A stretch of 50,981 nucleotides of DNA from Gemmatimonadota bacterium (GTDB lineage Bacteria; Gemmatimonadota; Gemmatimonadetes; Gemmatimonadales; Gemmatimonadaceae). Of the stretch, positions 1 through 7,621 are shown piece by piece. Location: the NCBI GenBank assembly GCA_016871915.1, contig VHBP01000010.1, positions 1-50,981 on the forward strand. Direction: 5' to 3'. The notes under the pieces are model-generated. The model was not told where the DNA came from. It saw only the letters and a program-made list of their open reading frames with translations, and did no database searches. Position 1 is the first letter of the stretch, and each line of letters begins with the position of its first letter. Position numbers and translations under genes: made by a program.

Positions 1-473
1 CGGGGCGTCACCCGGTGCTGGCGGCCGAGGCGATGCGTCGGATCACCTCGGCGGCAGAGCAGGCGGAGGTGACGCGCGGGCAGGGGCTCGATCGCGTGGC
101 GCCGGGTTCCGCGACCACGGAGGAGACGATCGCGGCGGCGGTCGTGACCGCGGCACGCATGATGGGCGCACAGTCGCTCGTGGTCTTCACCAAGAGTGGA
201 TTCTCGGCGCGGGTGATGGCGGCGCGCCGTCCAGGGGTGCGCATCATGGTGCTCACCGATCAGCCGCGCACCTACCGGCAGCTCGCGTTGGTCTGGGGCG
301 TCGTCCCCTTCCTCGTCGCGCCGGCGGAGACCTATCAGGACATGCTCACGATCGCGCGCGGCCTCTTGTTGCGGCACGGGTTCGCCGAGGCGGGGGAGCG
401 CATCCTCGTCACCGCGGGCGTGCCGTTCAACATCCCGGGCACGACGAACCTGCTCAAGGTGGAGACGGTGTGA
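1..473 (+). CDS. pyk: Pyruvate kinase, C-terminal part (5' end outside window)
   Basis: Only the last ~157 codons are present; the reading frame is open from the window edge (first full codon at position 3) to the TGA at 471-473. Pyruvate kinase converts phosphoenolpyruvate and ADP to pyruvate and ATP, the last step of glycolysis. The visible part is the end of the barrel (HPVLAAEAMRRI, equivalent to the family's YPVEAV..M..I segment) followed by the regulatory C-domain with VVFTKSGFSAR, LTDQPRTYRQLAL and WGV, hallmarks of this domain. The TKSG loop is where allosteric sugar phosphates bind in characterised enzymes. The stop codon overlaps the next start (GTGA, 470-473), and pgi and an aldolase follow, so this is a glycolytic gene group. 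Confidence 0.93.
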   Translation, partial: GRHPVLAAEAMRRITSAAEQAEVTRGQGLDRVAPGSATTEETIAAAVVTAARMMGAQSLVVFTKSGFSARVMAARRPGVRIMVLTDQPRTYRQLALVWGVVPFLVAPAETYQDMLTIARGLLLRHGFAEAGERILVTAGVPFNIPGTTNLLKVETV

Positions 474-1252
474 AGCTGACGTTCCTGGGGACGGGGACGA
501 GCTTCGGGGTACCGCAGGTCGGGTGTGACTGTGAGGTCTGTCGCTCGACGGATCCTCGCGACAAGCGGACCCGGGTCGGGGCCGTGGTGGAGCAGGGCGG
601 CGAGCGGCTCCTCCTCGACACGCCGCCGGAACTCCGTCTCCAGCTCATCGCCACGGGGATCCATCACGTGGACGCGGTGGTGTATACGCATAACCATGCG
701 GACCACACGCATGGGATCGACGACATCCGCGCGATATCCATCCGGCGGAGTGGGGGGATCCCGATCTACGGGCCGGCGGAGACGATCGCGGCGCTGCGCG
801 AGAAGTTCACCTACGTGTTCGACGAGACGATGCGCCCGTTGCCGGGCACCTCGAAGCCTGAGGCGGCGGGGCATGTGCTGACGCCCGGCGTGCCGACGCG
901 CATCGGGGGCTTCACCGTGATCCCGGTCGAGGTCCCGCATGGGCGGTCGCGGGTCTTCGGGTATCGGATCGGGCCGTTGGCCTATGTGACCGATGCGAAG
1001 ACACTCCCCGACGCCGCCGTCGAGCTCCTGCGCGGCGCGGAGGTGTTGGTGCTCAACGCGCTCTTCCGGACGCCACACCCGACGCATCTCTCCGTCGAGG
1101 AATCGGTCGCGGCGGCGCGGCGCGTCGGGGCGGCGCGCACCTACCTCACCCATCTGACCCATCAGACCGGACATGCGGCGCTCGTGGCGGAGCTTCCCGC
1201 CGAAATCCAGCCCGCGTATGACGGTCTCACCGTGGAGATGTCTGCCGCATGA
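470..1252 (+). CDS. MBL-fold metallohydrolase, PhnP-like phosphodiesterase family
   Basis: A 260-residue metallo-beta-lactamase-fold hydrolase. The metal site T-H-N-H-A-D-H is at residues 73-79 (H74, H76, D78, H79), with further ligands expected at VPHGR and near the C-terminal HLTHQ. The N-terminal CDCEVC (C19, C21, C24) matches the structural-zinc cysteines of PhnP, which hydrolyses cyclic phosphodiesters such as 5-phosphoribosyl 1,2-cyclic phosphate. No phn genes are nearby, so the substrate is unknown; a general cyclic phosphate or nucleotide diesterase is equally possible. The GTG start overlaps the pyk stop by four bases and the stop overlaps the pgi start (ATGA), so it is translated as part of the glycolytic operon. 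Confidence 0.8.
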   Translation: MKLTFLGTGTSFGVPQVGCDCEVCRSTDPRDKRTRVGAVVEQGGERLLLDTPPELRLQLIATGIHHVDAVVYTHNHADHTHGIDDIRAISIRRSGGIPIYGPAETIAALREKFTYVFDETMRPLPGTSKPEAAGHVLTPGVPTRIGGFTVIPVEVPHGRSRVFGYRIGPLAYVTDAKTLPDAAVELLRGAEVLVLNALFRTPHPTHLSVEESVAAARRVGAARTYLTHLTHQTGHAALVAELPAEIQPAYDGLTVEMSAA

Positions 1253-2628
1253 CGATCCAACTCGATTGCACCGGCATGACGCAGCGTGCCGTGCCCTGTG
1301 GGGTGACCGCGGAGCAATTCGCCTCCCTCGCGCCTCGCGCCGCGGAGGCGCATGCGGGGCTGCTCGCCGATGCGGGCCGCGGACGGTTGGGGTTCCGCGA
1401 GCTCGAGGCGCAGGGCGCTGAGCGCGCGCGGGTGATCGCGTGGGCCCGTGAGCGCGCCGGCCGCTACGACGACCTCGTCGTGCTTGGGATCGGTGGCTCG
1501 GCCCTCGGTGCCCTCGCGCTGCGCACCGCGCTCCTCCCGCGCGACTGGAACGCGCGTCCGGCGGGGCAGCGAGGGGGACGGCCGCGCCTCCACATCCTCG
1601 ACAATGTCGACCCGCGCTCGGTGCGCGGGGTCTTCGAGCAGGTCGCACTCGATCGCACGCTCTTTCTCGTGGTCTCCAAGTCGGGGAGCACGGCGGAGAC
1701 GATGGCGCAGTATCTCCTGGTGCGCGAGCGTCTCGCGGTCGCGGGGGTCCCCGCTGCGCAGGGGATGGTCTTCGTCACCGACCCGGTGAAGGGGGTGCTA
1801 CGGGAGGTCGGGGCCGCCGAGGGGATCGCGATGTTCGAGGTCCCACCGAATGTCGGCGGACGCTTCTCCGTGCTCTCGCCCGTCGGGACCTTGCCGGCGG
1901 CGCTCTTGGGGATCGATGTCGATGCGCTCGTCGCCGGCGCCGTCGCGATGCGCGAGCGCTGCGCCACCGGGGCGATCCGCGAGAACCCCGCGCTCGCCTT
2001 CGCCCTCCTGCAGTGGCGTGCACATCAGGAGGCGGGGCAGGGGATGCATGTGCTCATGCCCTATTCAGACGCCTACCGCGATCTCGCCCCCTGGTTCGTA
2101 CAGCTCTGGGCGGAGAGTCTCGGGAAGCGCACGGTCGGCGGGGAGCATGTGGGGCCCACCCCGATCGTCGCCGTCGGGGCGACCGATCAGCATGCGCAGG
2201 TCCAGCTCTTCATGGAGGGACCGATCGACAAGACGGTGACCTTCCTCGACGTGGAGGAGCCCGAGGGCGGGGAGCTCACGATCCCCGGTCAGGGGCCGGC
2301 GGAGCTCGCCTATCTCGGGGGGCATGGCTTCCATGAGCTCCTCCGGGCGGAGTGCCGCGCCACGGCGGGAGCGCTTGCGACGCAGGGGCGCCCCACGATG
2401 ACCCTCCGCGTGACCCGGGCCGATCCCTGGCACCTGGGTGGGCTCTTCATGTTCTTCGAGCTAGCGACGATCTACGCCGGCCAGCTCTACGGGATCGATC
2501 CGCTGGATCAGCCCGGGGTCGAGCTCGGAAAACAGCTCACCTACTACCAGTTCGGGCATCCGGGGTGGTCCCAGATGCGTTCGGTATGGGAGGCGCTCCC
2601 CGCCTCCGATCCCGACTGGCTGTTATAG
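1249..2628 (+). CDS. pgi: Glucose-6-phosphate isomerase
   Basis: A 459-residue phosphoglucose isomerase that interconverts glucose 6-phosphate and fructose 6-phosphate in the cytoplasm. Diagnostic features are the sugar-phosphate SIS fold (VVLGIGGSALGALALR, then VSKSGSTAET, which binds phosphate), the family signature NVGGRFSVLSPVG, and the catalytic glutamate region QLWAESLGKR. The length matches the compact ~450-residue bacterial type rather than the ~550-residue E. coli type. ATG at 1249 overlaps the upstream TGA (ATGA). It ends with TAG at 2626-2628, and the next gene starts 40 bases later behind its own weak promoter. Confidence 0.95.
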   Translation: MTIQLDCTGMTQRAVPCGVTAEQFASLAPRAAEAHAGLLADAGRGRLGFRELEAQGAERARVIAWARERAGRYDDLVVLGIGGSALGALALRTALLPRDWNARPAGQRGGRPRLHILDNVDPRSVRGVFEQVALDRTLFLVVSKSGSTAETMAQYLLVRERLAVAGVPAAQGMVFVTDPVKGVLREVGAAEGIAMFEVPPNVGGRFSVLSPVGTLPAALLGIDVDALVAGAVAMRERCATGAIRENPALAFALLQWRAHQEAGQGMHVLMPYSDAYRDLAPWFVQLWAESLGKRTVGGEHVGPTPIVAVGATDQHAQVQLFMEGPIDKTVTFLDVEEPEGGELTIPGQGPAELAYLGGHGFHELLRAECRATAGALATQGRPTMTLRVTRADPWHLGGLFMFFELATIYAGQLYGIDPLDQPGVELGKQLTYYQFGHPGWSQMRSVWEALPASDPDWLL

Positions 2629-2632
2629 CGCG

Positions 2633-2668
2633 TTGCTCCGAGGGAGGGGGGCCGGCAGATTTCCCGGG
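2633..2668 (+). promoter_or_regulatory. Candidate promoter of the aldolase gene
   Basis: TTGCTC at 2633-2638, an 18-base spacer, AGATTT at 2657-2662, then six bases to the ATG at 2669. The hexamer is a poor match to TAnnTT, but both spacings equal those at grpE (TTGCTT, 18 bases, GAACTT, six bases, ATG). A GAGGGAGG run at 2640-2647 is too far upstream to be a ribosome binding site for this start. Confidence 0.4.
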
Positions 2669-4087
2669 ATGTCGACGCTTCCTTCCTCCGTTCAGCGGAC
2701 CATCGCCCCGGCCATCACCGTCTCGGGCAGTCAGCTCACCGTCACCGATCAGGCGGCGCTCGCCGGTCCCCTGATGGATGCCCTCGTGCGCCACGCCGTC
2801 TTCGGCGCCGAGGACGAGCGCGCCTGGGCGCGCTGGATCATCTGGGAGGCGGCGCGCGTCGTCGGGACCCATCCCGCGTCGATCCACGGCTTCTACATGG
2901 CACGGGGCCGCGGCGACGTGCCGCCGGTGACGGTGCCCGCGATGAACATCCGTGGCGCGTCGTACGACACCATGCGCTCCATCTTCCGGACCTCGATCGC
3001 GATGGATGGCGGTGCCTTCATCCTCGAGATCGCACGCTCCGAGATCGCCTATACCGAGCAGCGTCCGGATGAGTATGTGAGCGTCGCCCTCGCGGCGGCG
3101 CTACGCGAAGGGTTCCGTGGCCCCGTCTTCATCCAAGGCGATCACTTCCAGGTGAACGCCAAAAAGTACAAGGCCGACCCGACCGCCGAACTCGACGCGG
3201 TGAAGCAGCTCGTGCGCGAGGGGATCGCGGCGGGGTTCTACAACATCGATCTCGACACCTCGACGCTGGTCGATCTCGCGCACCCGACGCTCGATGCGCA
3301 GCAGCGCCTGAACTACGAGCTCGGGGTGGAGCTCACGCGCTTCGCGCGCGCCCTCGAGCCGAAGGGGATCACCGTCTCCCTCGGCGGAGAGATCGGCGAG
3401 GTGGGGACGGAGAACTCGACCGTGCCCGAGCTCGAGGCGTTCATGGATGGCTACAACCGCACCTTGGCCGCGCAGGCGCCGGGAATGGTGGGGCTCTCGA
3501 AGATCTCTGTGCAGTCGGGGACCTCGCACGGTGGCGTGGTGCTGCCCGACGGCTCGATCGCCGACGTCGCGCTCGACTTCAAGACGCTCGAGGATCTCTC
3601 GCGGGTCGCGCGGCAGAAGTACGGGCTCTCCGGCGCGGTGCAGCATGGGGCCTCGACCCTGCCCGATGGCGCCTTCAACCACTTCCCGCGGACCGAGACC
3701 TCGGAGATCCATCTCGCGACCGGATTCCAAAACATGCTGTACGACCATCTCCCCACCGCCTTGCGCGAGGAGATCTACACCTGGCTACGTACCAACGCAG
3801 CGGAGGAGCGCAAGGCGGGCGATTCCGACGAGCAGTTCTTCTACAAGACGCGGAAGAAGGCGCTCGGTCCGTTCAAGCGACAGCTGTGGGATCTCCCGGC
3901 CGAGGTGAAGGCGACGCTGGCGAAGGCGTACGACGCGAAGTTCGCCTTCCTCTTCGACCAGCTCGCGGTGCGCGGGACGAAGGCGGGGGTGCAGCGCTTC
4001 GTGATGGAGCCGGCGGTGGTGCGCCAGGCGCCGGGGAAGGCGACGGTCATCGAGGCCGCGCCGGATGACGCGGACGCCGGTGAGTAA
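2669..4087 (+). CDS. Class II (metal-dependent) fructose-bisphosphate aldolase family protein
   Basis: A 472-residue class II aldolase-type enzyme, expected to cleave or condense fructose 1,6-bisphosphate with a zinc ion. Metal and catalytic motifs follow the family order: QGDHFQVN (D and H), LGGEIGEVG (E), SGTSHGG (H) and QHGAST (H). It is longer than the usual ~300-350-residue class II enzyme, with an extra N-terminal segment and a ~120-residue C-terminal extension rich in Lys and Arg; the GatZ/KbaZ-like or long FBA subfamilies are alternatives. ATG 2669 is preferred over the longer frame from 2633 because homology-like sequence begins here and a -10-like element lies at leaderless spacing. 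pgi and pyk upstream support a glycolysis/gluconeogenesis role. It ends in TAA. Confidence 0.8.
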   Translation: MSTLPSSVQRTIAPAITVSGSQLTVTDQAALAGPLMDALVRHAVFGAEDERAWARWIIWEAARVVGTHPASIHGFYMARGRGDVPPVTVPAMNIRGASYDTMRSIFRTSIAMDGGAFILEIARSEIAYTEQRPDEYVSVALAAALREGFRGPVFIQGDHFQVNAKKYKADPTAELDAVKQLVREGIAAGFYNIDLDTSTLVDLAHPTLDAQQRLNYELGVELTRFARALEPKGITVSLGGEIGEVGTENSTVPELEAFMDGYNRTLAAQAPGMVGLSKISVQSGTSHGGVVLPDGSIADVALDFKTLEDLSRVARQKYGLSGAVQHGASTLPDGAFNHFPRTETSEIHLATGFQNMLYDHLPTALREEIYTWLRTNAAEERKAGDSDEQFFYKTRKKALGPFKRQLWDLPAEVKATLAKAYDAKFAFLFDQLAVRGTKAGVQRFVMEPAVVRQAPGKATVIEAAPDDADAGE

Positions 4088-5084
4088 GGCGCCGGCGGGG
4101 ACCTCGGAGGGGCTGATCCGACGGGCGGTGATGTTCGTCCGCGCGGTGCTGCGGCGCTTCCAAGTGGATGACGCGACCTTTCTTGCGGGCGGAGTCGCCT
4201 TCAACGTGCTCCTCACCGGGATCCCCTTCGTCCTCCTCTTGGCGGCGGGGCTCGGGTTCCTGCTGCGTCGCTCGCCGGACACCGTCGCGCCCGCGGTGCA
4301 GGGGGTGCTCGCCAATCTCTTCCCGTCGACGTCAGCGGCCGGCGGCTCGATCCTCGATCCGGTATTGGCGGAGATCGTGCGCACGCGGGCGGCGGTGGGC
4401 GTCGGTGGCGCGCTCAGCTTCGCCTGGTTCGCGTCACAGCTCTTCGGGACGCTGCGGAATGTCCTCGCCTTCGTCTTCATGCATGGCAAGGAGCGGAGTT
4501 TCGTGCATGGGAAGTTGATTGACATCAACCTCGTCCTGTTCTCGCTCCTCCTCGTGGTGCTCTGGGTCTCGACCAACACCTGGCTCGCGGTCACCTCCGG
4601 GAAGGTCGGGGCGATGCTCGCGGGGCAGGGCGTCCTCGAGGGGACGACGTCGACGGTCGCGTACGCCGCGGGGCGTGCGCTCTCCCTCGCCGTGGTGTTC
4701 GGGATCTTCGCGGCGCTCTATCGCTTCCTGCCGCTGCGGGCCATCCCGTGGCAACCGATCGTGGCGGGCAGTGCGACCGCGACGGTCATGTTCGAGGTGG
4801 CGCGCGCGCTCTTCGCGGCGTTCTTCCTCCAGTCGGCGCCCGCTTCGCTCTACACGGGGACGCTTGGCGCGATCTTCACCGTGATCTTCTGGACCTACTA
4901 CGCCGCGCTGATCTTCATTGTCGGCGCCGAGGTTGCGCATGTGACGGAACTCCGTCTGATCGAGGCCGGGAAGCTCCCGCCACGAACCGAGCTCCTGATC
5001 GATCGCTCCACCACGCTCGAGATGAACCTCTCGGAGATCATGGAGCAGACGCGGCAGCGGCGCTCCGAAGCGAAGCGTCGATGA
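4065..5084 (+). CDS. YihY/BrkB family inner-membrane protein
   Basis: A 339-residue integral membrane protein of the YihY (UPF0761/BrkB) family, function unresolved in general; older names such as ribonuclease BN are not supported. Six hydrophobic segments are visible at about residues 44-66, 110-130, 152-172, 198-220, 230-255 and 266-292. Family landmarks are DDATFLAGGVAFNVLL near the start, FGTLRNVLAFVF in the middle, and TGTLGAIFTVIFWTYYAALIFIVGAE near the end. The C-terminal ~45 residues are a charged cytoplasmic tail. ATG 4065 overlaps the aldolase by 23 bases; an in-frame GTG at 4080 would shorten the overlap to eight. The stop overlaps the threonine aldolase start (ATGA). Confidence 0.85.
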   Translation: MTRTPVSKAPAGTSEGLIRRAVMFVRAVLRRFQVDDATFLAGGVAFNVLLTGIPFVLLLAAGLGFLLRRSPDTVAPAVQGVLANLFPSTSAAGGSILDPVLAEIVRTRAAVGVGGALSFAWFASQLFGTLRNVLAFVFMHGKERSFVHGKLIDINLVLFSLLLVVLWVSTNTWLAVTSGKVGAMLAGQGVLEGTTSTVAYAAGRALSLAVVFGIFAALYRFLPLRAIPWQPIVAGSATATVMFEVARALFAAFFLQSAPASLYTGTLGAIFTVIFWTYYAALIFIVGAEVAHVTELRLIEAGKLPPRTELLIDRSTTLEMNLSEIMEQTRQRRSEAKRR

Positions 5085-6109
5085 GTCCGACCCCGATCGA
5101 CCTGCGGAGCGACACCGTCACCCGTCCCTCCGCGGCGATGCGTCGGGCGATGGCGGAGGCCGAGGTCGGAGACGATGTGCTCGACGGCGATCCCACGGTC
5201 CGTGCCCTTGAGGCGTGTGTCGCCAACCTGCTGGGCAAGCCGAGCGCGCTCTTCTTCCCGTCGGGGACGATGGCAAACCAAGCCGCGCTTTGGTTGCTCG
5301 GTGAGCCCGGGACCGAGGTCTATGCGCACGAGGACTCCCATATCGTGAATTGGGAGATCGCGGGGACCGCCGGTCTCGTCGGCCTGCAGGTGCGCGTCGT
5401 GCGCGGCGCGCCGGTGCTCGAGGCCGATGCGCTACAGGCTGCCTTCCGTCCGGCATCGATCCATGCGCCGCGCGCCTCGCTGGTCTGCGCGGAGAACACG
5501 CACAATGGCGCCGGTGGGATGGTCACGCCGCTCGCCCATCTGCAGGCCATCCAGGCGACCGCCGTCGAGCAGGGGCTCCCCGTGCATCTCGATGGCGCGC
5601 GGCTCTGGAATGCGCATGTGGCGACCGGCACCCCGCTCGCCGACTTCGCCGCCTGTGCATCGACGGTGATGGTCTCCTTCTCCAAGGGACTCGGCGCTCC
5701 GGTCGGGGCCTGTCTCGCCGGTGATGCTGCGCCGATGCGCCGCGCCTGGGAGGTGCGGAAGCGCTTCGGGGGTGGGATGCGCCAGTCGGGAATCCTCGCG
5801 GCGGCGGCGCTCTATGGGATCGAGCAGAACCTCACGCGGCTCGGAGAGGACCACGCACGCGCACGTCGTTTGGCTGCTGCGCTCGCCGAGGTGCCAGGTG
5901 TGCAGGTGGTCTCGCCCGACACGAACATCGTGATGTGCGATCTCATCGGTGGCGTGACCGCGCCGGAGGTCGTCGCTCGCGCCAAGTCCGCGGGCGTGCT
6001 CGTCACGGCATGGCACCAGACGCGCGTACGCTGCGTGTTGCATCTCGACATCGATGATGCGGCGTTGGCGCGTGCCTCCACGGTGCTCGCCGAGGTCATG
6101 GCGGCGTGA
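5081..6109 (+). CDS. ltaE: Low-specificity L-threonine aldolase
   Basis: A 342-residue fold-type I PLP enzyme that cleaves L-threonine or allo-threonine to glycine and acetaldehyde. The N-terminus DLRSDTVTRPS and the following VGDDVLDGDPTV are signatures of the threonine aldolase family; FFPSGTMANQAAL is the cofactor phosphate region, DGARLWNAHVA contains the aspartate that contacts the pyridine nitrogen, and VSFSKGLGAPVGA carries the Schiff-base lysine. ATG 5081 overlaps the YihY stop (ATGA) and the stop overlaps the histidine-kinase GTG start (6106), so five reading frames from 2669 to 7441 form one unit, although their functions look unrelated. Confidence 0.92.
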   Translation: MSPTPIDLRSDTVTRPSAAMRRAMAEAEVGDDVLDGDPTVRALEACVANLLGKPSALFFPSGTMANQAALWLLGEPGTEVYAHEDSHIVNWEIAGTAGLVGLQVRVVRGAPVLEADALQAAFRPASIHAPRASLVCAENTHNGAGGMVTPLAHLQAIQATAVEQGLPVHLDGARLWNAHVATGTPLADFAACASTVMVSFSKGLGAPVGACLAGDAAPMRRAWEVRKRFGGGMRQSGILAAAALYGIEQNLTRLGEDHARARRLAAALAEVPGVQVVSPDTNIVMCDLIGGVTAPEVVARAKSAGVLVTAWHQTRVRCVLHLDIDDAALARASTVLAEVMAA

Positions 6110-6789
6110 CGACCGCCGAGGAGTCACCAGGGACCGCCTCCCTCCGACTCCTCGCTACGGGGGAGCGCGAGCTCCAGCGGATCGTCCTCGACATGCACGA
6201 CGGTCCGGTGCAGGACCTCTTCGCGGCGATGTCGCACCTGCAACTGCTCGAGCGCGAGCTCGCGGCACAGCCGGAGGCGCAGCGACGCACCCAGCAGTCG
6301 ATCCATCTCCTCGAGCGTGCGCTCGGCGAGATCCGCACGTTGATCGGCGTCTTCCGGCCGCCGGGATTCGAGCGGCGAGACCTGGGCGCGATCCTCGAGG
6401 GGCTCGTCGTCCAGCACGAGGCGTTGACCGATCAGTCGGTGGAGCTCACGCTCGATCCTGCGCTCGGCGATTGTCCGTTGCCGACGAAGATCGCGTTGTA
6501 TCGGATCCTCCAGGAGGCGCTCGCCAACAGCCATCGGCACGCCGCCGCGACGCGGCAGACGGTGACGGTGGAGCGGACGGGCGCACAGTTCGCGCTCACG
6601 GTGAGCGATGATGGTCGTGGGTTCGAATCGCGGCGCGTCCTCGCAGCGGAGGCCGATGTCGGCGTCGAAGGAGGGCACTTTGGCCTGCGCGGCATCCAAG
6701 ATCGGGTCGGGATGCTCGGCGGGACCTTCACCATCGAGAGCGCGCCGGGGCGGGGGACCACACTCCGCGTCACCCTACCGGCGGCCTGA
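6106..6789 (+). CDS. Soluble NarL-family sensor histidine kinase (HisKA_3)
   Basis: A 227-residue cytoplasmic histidine kinase without membrane segments or a recognisable input domain. The dimerisation and phosphoacceptor helix has the HisKA_3 form LDMHDGPVQDLFAAMSHLQ with H31. The ATP lid domain shows the N box (LQEALANSHRHAAA), DDGRGFE and GLRGIQDRVGMLGG, then a GRGTTLRVTLP end. Kinases of this class phosphorylate LuxR-type regulators, and one follows 13 bases downstream. With only ~20 residues before the H box, the sensing must come from a partner protein or from the coiled region itself. Start GTG 6106 overlaps the upstream stop (GTGA). Confidence 0.9.
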   Translation: MTTAEESPGTASLRLLATGERELQRIVLDMHDGPVQDLFAAMSHLQLLERELAAQPEAQRRTQQSIHLLERALGEIRTLIGVFRPPGFERRDLGAILEGLVVQHEALTDQSVELTLDPALGDCPLPTKIALYRILQEALANSHRHAAATRQTVTVERTGAQFALTVSDDGRGFESRRVLAAEADVGVEGGHFGLRGIQDRVGMLGGTFTIESAPGRGTTLRVTLPAA

Positions 6790-6802
6790 ACGTCCGTCGC
6801 CC

Positions 6803-7441
6803 ATGATGATCCGCATCTGCCTCGCCGACGATCATGCGATCGTGCTCGAGGGGCTGCGCGCCCTCGTCGACGGAGAGCCCGATATGACGGTGGTCGGGGC
6901 GACCACCGACGGGGACGCGGTCGAGGCGCTGGTGCGCCGCGAGGCGCCGGATGTGCTCGTGCTCGACTACGAGTTGGGGGGGCGTCGTGCCCCCGAGGTG
7001 ATCCAGGCGCTCCGACAGGGGGAGCAGGTCCCGCGGATCCTCATCCTGACCGCCTACCACGACGGGGAGACGATCCGATCGGCGCTCGAGTCGGGGGCAG
7101 AGGGGCTCGCCCTCAAGACCGCCTCCCCACAGCAGACCCTCTCGGCGATTCGGCAGGTGATGGCGGGGCAGTTGGTCTTCCCGCAGGCGGCGCGTCGGTG
7201 GCTCGAGGCGCGTCAGGCCTCGCGGAGCGATGAGGTGACGGCCCGCGAGCGGGAGGTCTGGGGGCTGATCGCCGAGGGGCTCACCAACGTGCAGATCGCG
7301 GAGCGGCTCGCCCTCTCGGAGAACACGGTCAAGTTCCATGTCCAGCACCTCTTCCAGAAGCTCGGGGTGAAGAACCGGACGGAGGCGGCCCTGCGGCATG
7401 CGACCTCGGGCCGGGTGCCCCGGGGCCCCACGACCGGTTAA
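6803..7441 (+). CDS. LuxR/NarL-family response regulator
   Basis: A 212-residue two-domain regulator, partner of the preceding kinase. The receiver domain has the acidic pair D9-D10, phosphoacceptor D55 (LVLDYEL), the conserved Thr in LILTAY and Lys in ALKTAS. The C-terminal domain is a LuxR helix-turn-helix (VTAREREVWGLIAEGLTN, IAERLALSENTVKFHV, LGVKNRTEA). It should bind DNA as a dimer when phosphorylated; targets cannot be read from the window. ATGATG at 6803 gives two possible starts three bases apart; no Shine-Dalgarno is visible. Its TAA stop (7439-7441) forms the first half of TAAGTT, the candidate -10 box of the SRP RNA. Confidence 0.92.
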   Translation: MMIRICLADDHAIVLEGLRALVDGEPDMTVVGATTDGDAVEALVRREAPDVLVLDYELGGRRAPEVIQALRQGEQVPRILILTAYHDGETIRSALESGAEGLALKTASPQQTLSAIRQVMAGQLVFPQAARRWLEARQASRSDEVTAREREVWGLIAEGLTNVQIAERLALSENTVKFHVQHLFQKLGVKNRTEAALRHATSGRVPRGPTTG

Positions 7442-7444
7442 GTT
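7439..7444 (+). promoter_or_regulatory. Candidate -10 box of the SRP RNA gene
   Basis: TAAGTT, with six bases between its end and 7451, the 5' base of the terminal SRP RNA stem. The spacing equals that of the protein-gene -10 boxes here. The first three bases are the stop codon of the response regulator. Confidence 0.55.
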
Positions 7445-7450
7445 GACAGG

Positions 7451-7546
7451 GTCCCAGGTCCCGGGGGGCGTCAGTCCATCAACCCCGCCAGGGCCGAAAG
7501 GCAGCAACGGTACGTGTGACGGTCGTCGCTCCGTCAGGCCTGGGGC
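7451..7546 (+). ncRNA. ffs: Signal recognition particle RNA, small bacterial type
   Basis: The conserved SRP apical loop region is present: CCCCGCCAGGGCCGAAAGGCAG at 7483-7504, containing the GGCCGAAAGGCAGCA tetraloop and asymmetric-loop sequence to which Ffh binds, followed by AACGGTA. The ends close as a helix: GTCCCAGG (7451-7458) pairs with CCTGGGGC (7539-7546). The RNA with Ffh targets nascent membrane and secreted proteins to SecYEG. Its place directly before dnaX recurs in many bacteria. A strong intrinsic terminator follows at 7548-7601. The 3' end is set by the helix and could extend to the terminator. Confidence 0.9.
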
Positions 7547-7547
7547 A

Positions 7548-7601
7548 CTCGCGCGGGAGAGCAGCCGGTTCGTCCGGATCGCTCCCCGCGCGAGCCTTTT
7601 T
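7548..7601 (+). terminator. Intrinsic terminator after the SRP RNA
   Basis: CTCGCGCGGG (7548-7557) pairs perfectly with CCCGCGCGAG (7585-7594). The 27-base loop holds a smaller CCGG/CCGG hairpin, and a run of five T follows at 7597-7601. It is the clearest intrinsic terminator in the window and lies just before the dnaX -10 box. Confidence 0.85.
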
Positions 7602-7609
7602 CCGGGCGC

Positions 7610-7621
7610 TATCTTTCGGGT
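7610..7621 (+). promoter_or_regulatory. -10 box of dnaX, leaderless spacing
   Basis: TATCTT at 7610-7615 and six bases to ATG 7622. There is no Shine-Dalgarno sequence. The preceding terminator stops SRP RNA transcription, so dnaX needs its own promoter; no recognisable -35 is present. Confidence 0.7.

Noticed and set aside
2640-2647. GAGGGAGG as a ribosome binding site of the aldolase
   Set aside because: It is 21 bases from the ATG, too far to act.
7443-7448. A perfect TTGACA
   Set aside because: A -35 here would put the transcript start inside the SRP RNA core; the overlapping TAAGTT as a -10 box fits the RNA 5' end better.
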